This document shows positions 1-5,091 of a stretch of DNA of 6,519 nucleotides, one piece after another. The stretch comes from Bacillota bacterium (lineage in GTDB: Bacteria > Bacillota > Limnochordia > Darwinibacteriales > Darwinibacteriaceae), in contig JAAYSR010000222.1 in assembly GCA_012518325.1 (NCBI GenBank), forward strand, positions 1 to 6,519, read 5' to 3'. The notes beneath the pieces were generated by a model that did no database searches, had not been told where the DNA came from, and saw only the letters and a program-made list of their open reading frames with translations. Numbering within the stretch: the first letter of the stretch is position 1; each line of letters starts with the position of its first letter. Position numbers and translations under genes: made by a program.

Positions 1-793
1 CATTGGAACAGTGGTCCTTAGTGTAGGGGTCATGGATCTCCAACAGCTTTAAAAACGCGGCAATAATTCCATTTGTCATGTCTTCGTGCAACTGGCGAAT
101 CTCCTCTTCCTGTTTGGCAAATATGGTCTCAAAGCGGCTCTGCTTGTCTGTAAAACGGCTGGTGTTCTCCAGCCACGCCTTGACCTGGTATTTGGCAACA
201 GAGTTTTTCATAAAGCCCTCAGGGGGTATGTAGTAAGGATTCTCATGGATCCTGTTCTGCCAGAGAATAATGGGATGCAGTTGAAAGACACTGCGGATCA
301 TGCTGTCCGAGAATTTGTCGAGATTGTAGCGGCAAAGGGCCGAAACAGGATAATGGCCGAAGACATACTCGTTCAGCTTCCACTCATACTCAATGATCAG
401 ATCCTCAGCATCGTCGTAGTTCACCAACCAGCTCAGCTCCCCTGTGATGGCCAGGGATTTGTAACCTTCCTTGAGGGCCTCTTCGGCAGCGGCCTGGAAG
501 GCGGCAATCAGCCTATCCGGCGAAAATACTCCATTCTGTGAGTAAATCTCAGTGTGGTCGATAATGGTCAGGGCGCCTCTGTCATCCAGCCGGGAACGGA
601 TCCCCTCCACCTGAGTCTTATCCATATCGCCTGCAATATACACACACTTTGCTTTTTGCGCCAGAGCCGCCTGGATATAGGCGGACACATAGTCTACGAT
701 TTCCTGCCTGTCATGGTACAGGGCCACCAGGTGGTCCCCCGGTTCAATCTCCCTCATTTGCCGCAGCAGATCTTGCCTGGACACTTCCAACAC
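1..793 (-). CDS. MEDS sensory domain–HD-GYP protein, probable cyclic-di-GMP phosphodiesterase (C-terminus outside the window)
   Basis: This is a cytoplasmic signalling protein; 264 codons are visible, with no stop before the edge. Numbering from the GTG at 793, residues about 15-192 match the MEDS domain (methanogen/methylotroph DcmR sensory domain). Landmarks are EPGDHLVALYHD (17-28), ITGELSW (116-122), ALCRYN (152-157) and HENPYYIPPEGF (183-194). A charged, probably coiled-coil linker (about 205-240) leads into LEIHDPYTKDH (251-261), the usual opening of an HD-GYP domain, with H261 as its first conserved histidine. The HD dyad and GYP motif lie beyond the edge, so catalytic competence cannot be judged. 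An in-frame ATG at 838 is the most upstream start (TAG two codons before it), but it coincides with the predicted transcription start and has no ribosome site. The GTG at 793 has GGGGGTG 10 nt upstream, so I prefer it. In known proteins MEDS senses small organic or one-carbon signals; the ligand here is unknown. Confidence 0.85.
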   Translation of the reverse strand, partial: MLEVSRQDLLRQMREIEPGDHLVALYHDRQEIVDYVSAYIQAALAQKAKCVYIAGDMDKTQVEGIRSRLDDRGALTIIDHTEIYSQNGVFSPDRLIAAFQAAAEEALKEGYKSLAITGELSWLVNYDDAEDLIIEYEWKLNEYVFGHYPVSALCRYNLDKFSDSMIRSVFQLHPIILWQNRIHENPYYIPPEGFMKNSVAKYQVKAWLENTSRFTDKQSRFETIFAKQEEEIRQLHEDMTNGIIAAFLKLLEIHDPYTKDHCSN

Positions 794-843
794 TTCAGTT
801 GTGCACCCCCAACCAAAATCTTCCCTATTTACATACATTTGCT

Positions 844-872
844 ATGATATATTTTTCAATAATGGTTGTCAA
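844..872 (-). promoter_or_regulatory. SigA-type promoter of the MEDS–HD-GYP gene
   Basis: On the minus strand a perfect -35 TTGACA (872-867) is followed after exactly 17 bp by TATCAT (849-844), five of six matches to the -10 consensus. AT-rich sequence lies upstream of the -35. Transcription should begin near 836-838, leaving an untranslated leader of roughly 44 nt to the GTG at 793. This is the best promoter in the window. Confidence 0.75.
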
Positions 873-956
873 TTAGTTCTCAGAAAAATTTGCGATTTCC
901 TCAGTTATTTTGATCCTTTGAACATCTGGACAATTTCTCTTTACCCCAAATTTGCA

Positions 957-962
957 TATAAA
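957..962 (+). promoter_or_regulatory. Candidate -10 element for the Dps gene (weak)
   Basis: TATAAA, preceded by TG two bases earlier, is the best -10-like sequence upstream of the Dps gene. No good -35 lies at 16-18 bp (TTTCTC at 934-939). Start of transcription would be near 969. Immediately downstream lie GTCT-AGGG-AGAC (969-980), a small inverted repeat, and an imperfect 9-bp direct repeat (969-977 and 978-986, both containing CTAGGG or TAGGGA), which could be a regulator site. The poor -35 may mean activator dependence or another sigma factor, or the call may be wrong. Confidence 0.25.
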
Positions 963-1013
963 TCCCTGGTCTAGGGAGACTAGGGGTAAATGAGCTGATT
1001 TGGAGGAGATACT

Positions 1014-1760
1014 GTGCAAAATCAATTGCAGCCGCCTACGCCGACAATGCAGGATATGCAGATTGTAGCCCAGGACATGAAGGGCTTCCAGGGCCAGTTT
1101 AAGCTGAACAAGTTCGGATTTGATCCCAAGATGCCGGGCCATGCCACTGAACATAAGATGATTGTACGGCAGCAGCCCAGAACCGCCAAGAGAATCGGGT
1201 GCGGTATCAGCCTGCCCTTGGAAGTGCGGGAAGAAATGGCTCTGATGCTGGATGAACACCAGTGCGCTTTGACTGTGGCCCTCCACCAGTACAACAAGCA
1301 CCACTGGCTCAGCGAAGGGGCTGAAGGGTTTCTCAGCCTGCACCTTCTGCTCGAGGAGCACATTGAACAGACCATCAAGCACATTGATGAAATTGGTGAA
1401 CGGGTAGCCAGGCTCGGCGCGGTTCCCACCGCCCACCCAGTGACCCAGCACGAGCTGTCTTATATCAAGTGTGAACCGGAAGGCCGCTATTCCATCCGGG
1501 ACTTCCTCCGCAATGACCTGGAGCACGAACTGAAGATCCAGCAGATGATGCGAAAGACCATCGAGCGTGCCCACCAGCTGAAGGACTACGGCACCGTACA
1601 GGTCCTCGAAGACATTCTGGTAGACCGGGAAGACTTAGGCTACCATCTCTACAGCGTACTTGAGGATGATACCCTGGTTCGGGGCATGGCGCACCTCATC
1701 GGCCAGGACGGCAACCTGGCCGGCGACAGGCCCATGGATCCCAAGACACCTCTCCAGTGA
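1014..1760 (+). CDS. dps: Dps-type ferritin (DNA starvation/stationary-phase protection protein), long form
   Basis: Cytoplasmic iron-storing miniferritin that uses hydrogen peroxide to oxidise Fe(II), limiting hydroxyl radical damage; many family members also bind DNA. The GTG start has GGAGGAG at 1002-1008, 5 nt upstream. The 248 residues exceed the roughly 160-180 of classic Dps. The ferritin-like four-helix domain begins near residue 70. Aligned by eye to E. coli Dps, the ferroxidase ligands are H97 (in NKHHW), H110 (FLSLH), E114, D125 and E129 (HIDEIGER), so the site looks complete, with Glu at the E. coli D67 position. The C-terminal half, with DLEHEL (168-173), DREDLGYHL (204-212) and LEDDTL (216-221), resembles the DpsA forms of haloarchaea and cyanobacteria rather than E. 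coli Dps. The first 70 residues form a Gln/Met/Pro-containing extension of unknown role. The gene is transcribed away from the MEDS gene and ends at a strong terminator. Confidence 0.88.
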   Translation: MQNQLQPPTPTMQDMQIVAQDMKGFQGQFKLNKFGFDPKMPGHATEHKMIVRQQPRTAKRIGCGISLPLEVREEMALMLDEHQCALTVALHQYNKHHWLSEGAEGFLSLHLLLEEHIEQTIKHIDEIGERVARLGAVPTAHPVTQHELSYIKCEPEGRYSIRDFLRNDLEHELKIQQMMRKTIERAHQLKDYGTVQVLEDILVDREDLGYHLYSVLEDDTLVRGMAHLIGQDGNLAGDRPMDPKTPLQ

Positions 1761-1766
1761 CAGCAA

Positions 1767-1794
1767 GACCGGGCAGCTGCCCGGTCCATTTTTT
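1767..1794 (+). terminator. Rho-independent terminator of the Dps gene
   Basis: A perfect 20-bp palindrome (arms GACCGGGCAG and CTGCCCGGTC, 1767-1786) starts 6 bp after the stop codon and is followed, after two bases, by six T residues (1789-1794). With a four-base AGCT loop the stem is 8 bp and GC-rich. It insulates the downstream SOD gene from Dps transcription. Confidence 0.93.
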
Positions 1795-1956
1795 ACTGGT
1801 CCTTCCCAACCCGGCCGGCGGGACAGCCTGCGGCCAGATTCTTGAAACCGCCGACCGCCGCTTTCAACCACCCCGCTCTTTCATCCTGAAAACCGACCTA
1901 TTTTACCCTACCATGGTATTGGATTTTTCGAAAATAGTTGCTTCCGTCTGTCGTGG

Positions 1957-1972
1957 AATTGAAAGTTCAATT
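1957..1972. promoter_or_regulatory. Perfect 16-bp inverted repeat, candidate operator upstream of the SOD gene
   Basis: AATTGAA, two bases (AG), TTCAATT: both 7-bp arms match exactly. TTGCGGCAA, another small inverted repeat, starts inside its right edge (1971-1979). Size and symmetry fit a dimeric winged-helix repressor of the MarR type. It is not a match to the PerR or Fur consensus as I know them. It lies 120 bp before the SOD start. Confidence 0.4.
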
Positions 1973-2040
1973 GCGGCAACGAAAATGAGGCATACTGCCC
2001 CAGCTCCCCAATAAAGGAAAACAGGACGGGCAGCGCAGGG

Positions 2041-2052
2041 CAAAGCGCTTTG
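2041..2052. promoter_or_regulatory. 12-bp palindrome CAAAGCGCTTTG in the SOD leader
   Basis: Perfect 12-bp palindrome 40 bp before the SOD start codon. Its core AAAGCGCTTT is the core of CcpA catabolite-response (cre) sites, but the outer TG…CA bases of that consensus are missing (GC at the left edge, GA at the right). It could be a degenerate cre site, another operator, or chance. Confidence 0.3.
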
Positions 2053-2092
2053 ACCTGAATATGTTGCTAAAAACAAAGGAAGGAGGCAAACT

Positions 2093-2626
2093 ATGCTGAT
2101 GAATGACAGCGTCGCACAGACATACGGTCTGTGGGACTGCGTTCCCCGCCGGCGCAGAAAGGCCATTGCCTATCTCAAAGGAAGCCCCATGTACCCACAA
2201 ATACGTGGGATAGTAATCTTCACTGATGTTCCCGGCGGTACAGAGGTGGCTGTAAGCGTCAATGGGCTTCCGCCTTACCAGCCCGCTCCTCCAGGAGGAG
2301 ATCCAATTGGTCCCCATGGTTTTCACATCCACATGTTTGGCAATTGCCTCATCGGCGATCCTGCCATGCCGTTTCTGGGCGCAGGCGAACATTGGAATCC
2401 CGATAATCAGCCCCACGGTAACCATGCAGGCGACTTCCCTGTGCTTTTTTCCAATAACGGCAGAGCAATTATGCATTTTTTCACCGATCGTTTCAGGGTC
2501 TGGGAAATCATCGGCCGTTCTGTTCTTATTCATGAAAATCCCGATGATTACCGCACGCAGCCGGGGGGAGATTCAGGGCGCAGGATAGCCTGCGGTGTAA
2601 TCCACCACTATCCCTTCCCCCGTTAA
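2093..2626 (+). CDS. sodC: Cu/Zn superoxide dismutase family protein, signal-less
   Basis: Predicted to dismutate superoxide to oxygen and hydrogen peroxide. All canonical ligands are present in 177 residues. H78 and H80 (GFHIHMFG), bridging H100 (EHWNP) and H147 (LIHENP) are copper ligands; H108, H111 and D114 (HGNHAGD) complete the zinc site. C85 and C167 can form the family disulfide, and R164 (RRIACGVI) matches the active-site arginine. The zinc loop is short: H108 and H111 are 3 apart against 9 in the human enzyme. Start: AGGAGG at 2081-2086, 6 nt before the ATG. The reading frame upstream meets TGA at 2051-2053 with no start codon between, so no signal peptide can be encoded, unlike the periplasmic or lipoprotein SodC of most bacteria. 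Related signal-less forms with the same RIACGVI and GNHAGD patterns occur in Clostridia as I recall. Transcribed separately from Dps. Confidence 0.9.
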   Translation: MLMNDSVAQTYGLWDCVPRRRRKAIAYLKGSPMYPQIRGIVIFTDVPGGTEVAVSVNGLPPYQPAPPGGDPIGPHGFHIHMFGNCLIGDPAMPFLGAGEHWNPDNQPHGNHAGDFPVLFSNNGRAIMHFFTDRFRVWEIIGRSVLIHENPDDYRTQPGGDSGRRIACGVIHHYPFPR

Positions 2627-2639
2627 GAGGCGCAAGAAT

Positions 2640-2673
2640 GGCACGAAGGAAAGCTAAGCCGATCCTCCGTGCC
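2640..2673 (+). terminator. Imperfect hairpin after the SOD gene, possible weak terminator
   Basis: Arms GGCACGAAGGA (2640-2650) and TCCTCCGTGCC (2663-2673) pair at 10 of 11 positions around a 12-base loop, starting 13 bp after the SOD stop. The following bases (TTTCTGCG) are a poor U tract, so termination would be inefficient. It may instead protect the 3' end of the SOD message or attenuate read-through into the next gene. Confidence 0.35.
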
Positions 2674-2767
2674 TTTCTGCGCAATATCCGGTATTCCCAG
2701 TCTAATTTTGAGATTGTACTATTGCAGCCCAAATTTCTGCCGCATATCAATGTTAGAACTCAATCAC

Positions 2768-2776
2768 AGGAGGTGA
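2768..2776 (+). promoter_or_regulatory. Ribosome binding site deciding the start of the TasA-like gene
   Basis: AGGAGGTGA is a full complement to the 16S rRNA 3' end. It abuts one ATG (2777) directly and precedes a second in-frame ATG (2783) at normal distance: AGGAGG ends 9 nt before 2783 but only 3 nt before 2777. The second ATG is therefore the likely start. The final TGA of the motif is also an in-frame stop, so no longer N-terminus is possible. Confidence 0.75.
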
Positions 2777-2782
2777 ATGGCA

Positions 2783-3247
2783 ATGCCTTTTACGTTTCAA
2801 GCCCTCAACGAAGACAATACCATCAATGATGCGGAGATTTCCCTTACCCTGAACCCCGCCGCAGCAATCTTTACAGAAACCGACTGGGTGGGCGGCTCGA
2901 CTGCTTCCGACACCATTAACGTAACCAACGACAATGCGACTGTGGCAGTCAACTACTTTGTCTCGGCAGACTGGTATGCTGCTGCCGGCGACACGGTGCA
3001 AAACGCCCGCCTGCTTGCGGAAAAACTGGAAGTTGAAGTAACTGCTGATCCCCTGGGCACCCCTGCAGTCCTCTTCACCGGCAAGCTGGCTGATCTGATC
3101 CAGCAGCCCCCGGCAGGCCGCACGCTGGCAGGCGGTGCTAATGAAGATGTAGAGTTTACGCTTACTCTGCCTGCAGCAGACGCCACCGACTTGGTTCAAG
3201 GTGTGGGCATTGAGTTTGATCTGGTCTTTGTGGCGGTATCGGCTTAG
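2783..3247 (+). CDS. TasA/camelysin (CalY)-like beta-sandwich protein without signal peptide
   Basis: A 154-residue, cysteine-free, acidic protein built of alternating hydrophobic strands. The pattern resembles TasA/camelysin: an early ISLTLNP strand (19-25), TINVTNDNATVAVNYFV (44-60) as the 'N-term-of-sandwich' strand pair, LLAEKLEVEVT (77-87), VLFTGKLADL (96-105), EFTLTLPAADA (124-134) and a closing QGVGIEFDLVFVA (139-151). TasA and camelysin are secreted; TasA forms biofilm fibres in Bacillus. Here the frame is closed by TGA just before the start, so no signal peptide exists. It must stay in the cytoplasm, leave by a non-Sec route, or be released on lysis or incorporated in a spore. A weak promoter candidate (TTGCAG, 17 bp, TATCAA, 2722-2750) precedes it. 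The next two small genes follow on the same strand, suggesting an operon. Family assignment is by remembered pattern and is moderate; a mature-protein homologue search would settle it. Confidence 0.55.
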   Translation: MPFTFQALNEDNTINDAEISLTLNPAAAIFTETDWVGGSTASDTINVTNDNATVAVNYFVSADWYAAAGDTVQNARLLAEKLEVEVTADPLGTPAVLFTGKLADLIQQPPAGRTLAGGANEDVEFTLTLPAADATDLVQGVGIEFDLVFVAVSA

Positions 3248-3253
3248 CTTAAG

Positions 3254-3287
3254 GACAAGGTGGTTGAGTTGGCTCAACCGCCTTGTC
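3254..3287 (+). terminator. 15-bp hairpin without U tract between two small genes
   Basis: Arms GACAAGGTGGTTGAG (3254-3268) and CTCAACCGCCTTGTC (3273-3287) pair fully, with one G·U wobble and a TTGG loop. It begins 6 bp after the TasA-like stop. Neither strand has a T run beyond it (TGCACAAAC follows), so it is not a standard intrinsic terminator. It may stabilise the upstream message, allow partial termination, or set different levels of the two genes. Confidence 0.5.
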
Positions 3288-3315
3288 TGCACAAACTTGG
3301 AAGGGAGTGTCATAG

Positions 3316-3462
3316 ATGTTTACCGCCTTCGCGGAGAATCAAGGCAACATGATTAGAGTCGGACAGCTGCAGCCCCCTGATCATTCTCTCTTGTTCCTCC
3401 TGCTCGTAAGCCTGATCTTGCTGCTCCTCCTGTCTGTGCTGATCCAGGCTTGCTGCGCCTAG
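3316..3462 (+). CDS. 48-residue single-pass membrane peptide ending in Cys-Cys
   Basis: I do not recognise a family. ATG at 3316 has GGGAG at 3303-3307, 8 nt upstream. A polar N-terminal half of about 23 residues, including ENQGN and PPDH, is followed by one very hydrophobic, leucine-rich helix (about 24-43, LLFLLLVSLILLLLLSVL) and the ending IQACCA. The composition fits an inner-membrane peptide with a short tail; the Cys pair could bind metal, be acylated or form disulfides. The gene sits between the TasA-like and zinc-ribbon genes on the same strand, 15 bp before the latter. Coding evidence is the ribosome site, the spacing and the clean hydrophobic segment in only one frame. It could be a membrane anchor or assembly factor for its neighbours, or a small membrane-active peptide; both are guesses. 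Confidence 0.65.
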   Translation: MFTAFAENQGNMIRVGQLQPPDHSLLFLLLVSLILLLLLSVLIQACCA

Positions 3463-3477
3463 AAGGGAAGTGGATTT

Positions 3478-3729
3478 GTGGCTAGAATTTTTTGCCCTAA
3501 CTGCGGCCAGAGTGAAACGGTTGACCTCCGCGGCCGCTTTCTGGTGACCTGCGACAGGTGTCACCAGAGGTTTTCCGCAATCTTCGCAGGCCATAGACCC
3601 CCTGCCGAAGTGGCAGTGAGCTGCCCCAAATGCGGCCGCAGGGAAGCGCTGCCTATAAAAGGCGGGTCAAAGGTGAAAATAGACTGTGACGGCTGCGGCA
3701 GCCAGTTTGAATACAGGTCTGACAGCTAA
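3478..3729 (+). CDS. Double zinc-ribbon protein
   Basis: An 83-residue protein made of two tandem zinc ribbons. The first has CPNC (6-9) and CDRC (25-28); the second has CPKC (49-52) and CDGC (70-73). Each pair of CxxC knuckles should hold one zinc ion. The two halves look like a duplication: CPNCGQSETVDLRGRF against CPKCGRREALPIKGG. The GTG start has AAGGGA at 3463-3468, about 9 nt upstream, and begins 15 bp after the preceding small gene. Such proteins bind nucleic acid or proteins; no catalytic domain is present. It is cytoplasmic by composition. It ends convergently 64 bp from the DUF1905 gene, with no obvious terminator in that gap. Confidence 0.8.
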   Translation: MARIFCPNCGQSETVDLRGRFLVTCDRCHQRFSAIFAGHRPPAEVAVSCPKCGRREALPIKGGSKVKIDCDGCGSQFEYRSDS

Positions 3730-3793
3730 GCGACTTACGGCCAAAAGCATGGTGCAGTCCAGGATGCGGAAAAGCGGACAGGTCTTTATCCAG

Positions 3794-4078
3794 CTAGTCT
3801 CTTTCTGAAAAAGTAACCTGCACAGTATCCCCCGGCTGCTTGCCGATCTTGGCACGGATGTCCTTGCGGACGCCCAGGATGTAACAGATGCTCCCGTCGG
3901 GGTTTTTCATGCCCATGTTGACTATGCTCCCGTCGTAGGGCTCGCCGTCAAAGCTGGCATGTACCTTCAACCTGCCCCTGCCAAACTCTTCCCGCAGGTC
4001 GAAGGGGATTTCCACATAGGCTCCGTCTAGATCCGGCACCTTTTTGATTTCGGCTGTAAATTCGTATTTCTTCTTCAT
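3794..4078 (-). CDS. DUF1905 family protein
   Basis: A 94-residue protein matching DUF1905: an opening beta strand KYEFTAEIKKVPDLDGAYVE (4-23), IPFDLREEFGRGRLKVHASFDG (about 24-45), a central GSIVNMG and YILGVRKDIRAKIGKQPGDTVQVTF near the end (the R-K-x-I-R-x-x-x-G-x-x-x-G-D-T-V-x-V core). It is a small soluble beta-rich domain of unknown biochemical role, often fused to or paired with a YdeI-type domain, which is not visible here. The ATG has GAGGGGG 7 nt upstream. It is the second gene of a two-gene unit, 32 bp after the DUF4236–TPR gene. The name is family-level only. Confidence 0.85.
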   Translation of the reverse strand: MKKKYEFTAEIKKVPDLDGAYVEIPFDLREEFGRGRLKVHASFDGEPYDGSIVNMGMKNPDGSICYILGVRKDIRAKIGKQPGDTVQVTFSERD

Positions 4079-4110
4079 CTCAGTGCCCCCTCACGTGAAC
4101 GTCCTCCTGC

Positions 4111-5091
4111 TCACTGCCCTTCCAGCTCTGCAAGGAGGGAAGCCGTATCCTGAAAGTCCTTATCGTAGACGTAGACCTTTTTGAACTCTGCCAGAGCGCG
4201 TTTCCTGTCATCTAGGCGATAGTAGGACAGGCCAAGCAGGTAGCGGAAGAGGGCGATTTGCTGATCCATGCTGCGTTTCCGTGTCGGCCCTGTGAGCAGG
4301 ACTTCCAGAGCCAGATCCGGCTTATCCATGTCCAGAAAGAGCGACCCCAGCGTGATGATGTAATCCAGCTCCTGCTTTGCTTCTTGGGGAAGGGACTGCA
4401 GGACAGAGACAGCCTGGTCCAGATCGCCCCTTTGCCTGTAAGCCTGAGCCAGGGCAAATTTGACTGTTTCATTTGCCTCCAGCCTCAGATATTCTTCCAG
4501 GTATCTTATGGCCTGGGCATAGTCTTCCCGGGAAAAATGCAGCATGCCCAAATGCAGCCTGACTAAGGCCACCTCAGGTTTAAGCTCTAACACTTCTTCT
4601 AAGGCCGCGGCCGCCTGCTCGTAATCGCCCTTTTTCGCAGACTTGTTAGCCTTGCGATAAAGTCCGTGCGCCTTTACGTTTTTACTGCGGGAGTAAATCA
4701 CGACGCTCCCCAGCAGGACAGCCAGGCCAAGGAGAGGCTGGATGAAAATCAGAACAACGCCTGCCGCCATGCCCAAACAGCCTAGGGACGATGTGCCCTG
4801 GTTCAGTTCCTGGGGAACCGGAAAGGCCTCCTGCCGCGAAGCTCCTTCACCATAAGCATAGTGCTGGGCGTTCTGGGCAGCGCCGGACTTTCTGGCATTC
4901 CCTCTGCCTTTGCCGTGGTACTCGATGCCGTAAATCCCGGTACCCGGTATGCTGACAGAAGTATACCTGCCCCTGGGTCCGACTCCAACCCTTACTCCTT
5001 TAGTTCCCACCGACATGCCTACACCGCTCTTGGACAGGTTCACCCTCACCCCCGGAGCAACTTTAATACTCTTGCGAAAACGCAGCCGCAC
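4111..5091 (-). CDS. DUF4236–transmembrane–TPR protein
   Basis: 326 residues in three parts. Residues 1-55 are DUF4236: RFRKSIKVAPGVRVNLSKSG (4-23), then VSVG-like repeats and SIPGTGIYG. This domain, of unknown role, is common at the N-terminus of bacterial membrane proteins. A polar spacer (56-102) leads to a hydrophobic stretch (103-133, with P119), one long or two hairpinned transmembrane helices. The rest (about 140-320) is a solenoid of tetratricopeptide repeats: KGDYEQAAAALEEVLEL, REDYAQAIRYLEEYLRL, RGDLDQAVSVLQSL, MDKPDLALEVLL and DDRKRALAEFKKVYVYD each carry the repeat pattern. TPRs dock other proteins, so a scaffold at the inner membrane is likely; the partner is unknown. The GTG start has GGGGAGGAG 6 nt upstream. 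It lies 153 bp after the chemoreceptor stop, beyond its terminator. Confidence 0.85.
   Translation of the reverse strand: MRLRFRKSIKVAPGVRVNLSKSGVGMSVGTKGVRVGVGPRGRYTSVSIPGTGIYGIEYHGKGRGNARKSGAAQNAQHYAYGEGASRQEAFPVPQELNQGTSSLGCLGMAAGVVLIFIQPLLGLAVLLGSVVIYSRSKNVKAHGLYRKANKSAKKGDYEQAAAALEEVLELKPEVALVRLHLGMLHFSREDYAQAIRYLEEYLRLEANETVKFALAQAYRQRGDLDQAVSVLQSLPQEAKQELDYIITLGSLFLDMDKPDLALEVLLTGPTRKRSMDQQIALFRYLLGLSYYRLDDRKRALAEFKKVYVYDKDFQDTASLLAELEGQ

Larger units (their letters stand above)
1795..2092 (+). other. Gene-free leader upstream of the SOD gene
   Basis: I see no credible coding sequence on either strand in these 298 bp. It contains TTGAAA…TTTCAA (1842-1847 and 1862-1867), a TTTTCGAAAA palindrome (1926-1935), a perfect 16-bp inverted repeat (1957-1972) and a 12-bp palindrome (2041-2052), listed separately where strongest. 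A weak promoter candidate is CTGAAA, 17 bp, TACCAT (near 1886-1914; four of six matches in each box), which would give a leader of about 170 nt. No convincing promoter was found nearer the gene. The concentration of inverted repeats suggests regulation but is not proof. Confidence 0.5.

Noticed and set aside
86..847. Plus-strand reading frames in the first 850 bases
   Set aside because: The minus strand encodes a continuous MEDS–HD-GYP protein with clear motifs and its own promoter; the plus-strand frames are shadows.
873..1574. Long minus-strand reading frame opposite the Dps gene
   Set aside because: It is antisense to a fully conserved ferritin domain; its length follows from codon bias in the real gene. 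It has no recognisable motif.
1842..1867. TTGAAA…TTTCAA inverted repeat as a terminator or operator
   Set aside because: A 6-bp AT-rich stem with a 14-base GC-rich interval is too weak for a hairpin; kept only as a note on the gene-free leader.
1967..2533. Minus-strand reading frame of 188 codons opposite the SOD gene
   Set aside because: Antisense to a gene with every SOD ligand in place; the translated sequence has no family features.
2722..2750. Promoter TTGCAG–17 bp–TATCAA before the TasA-like gene
   Set aside because: Spacing is ideal but only three of six and four of six bases match, so it is mentioned in the gene entry and not listed as a feature.
2638..2829. Possible 63-residue basic protein on the plus strand starting MARRKAKP
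   Set aside because: It overlaps a hairpin at its start and the first 47 bases of the better-supported TasA-like gene, in another frame. The GAGG ahead of it is weak and the sequence resembles no domain.
3730..3793. Terminator between the convergent zinc-ribbon and DUF1905 genes
   Set aside because: Only short, weak pairings (for example GTCC with GGAC) and no T run on either strand.
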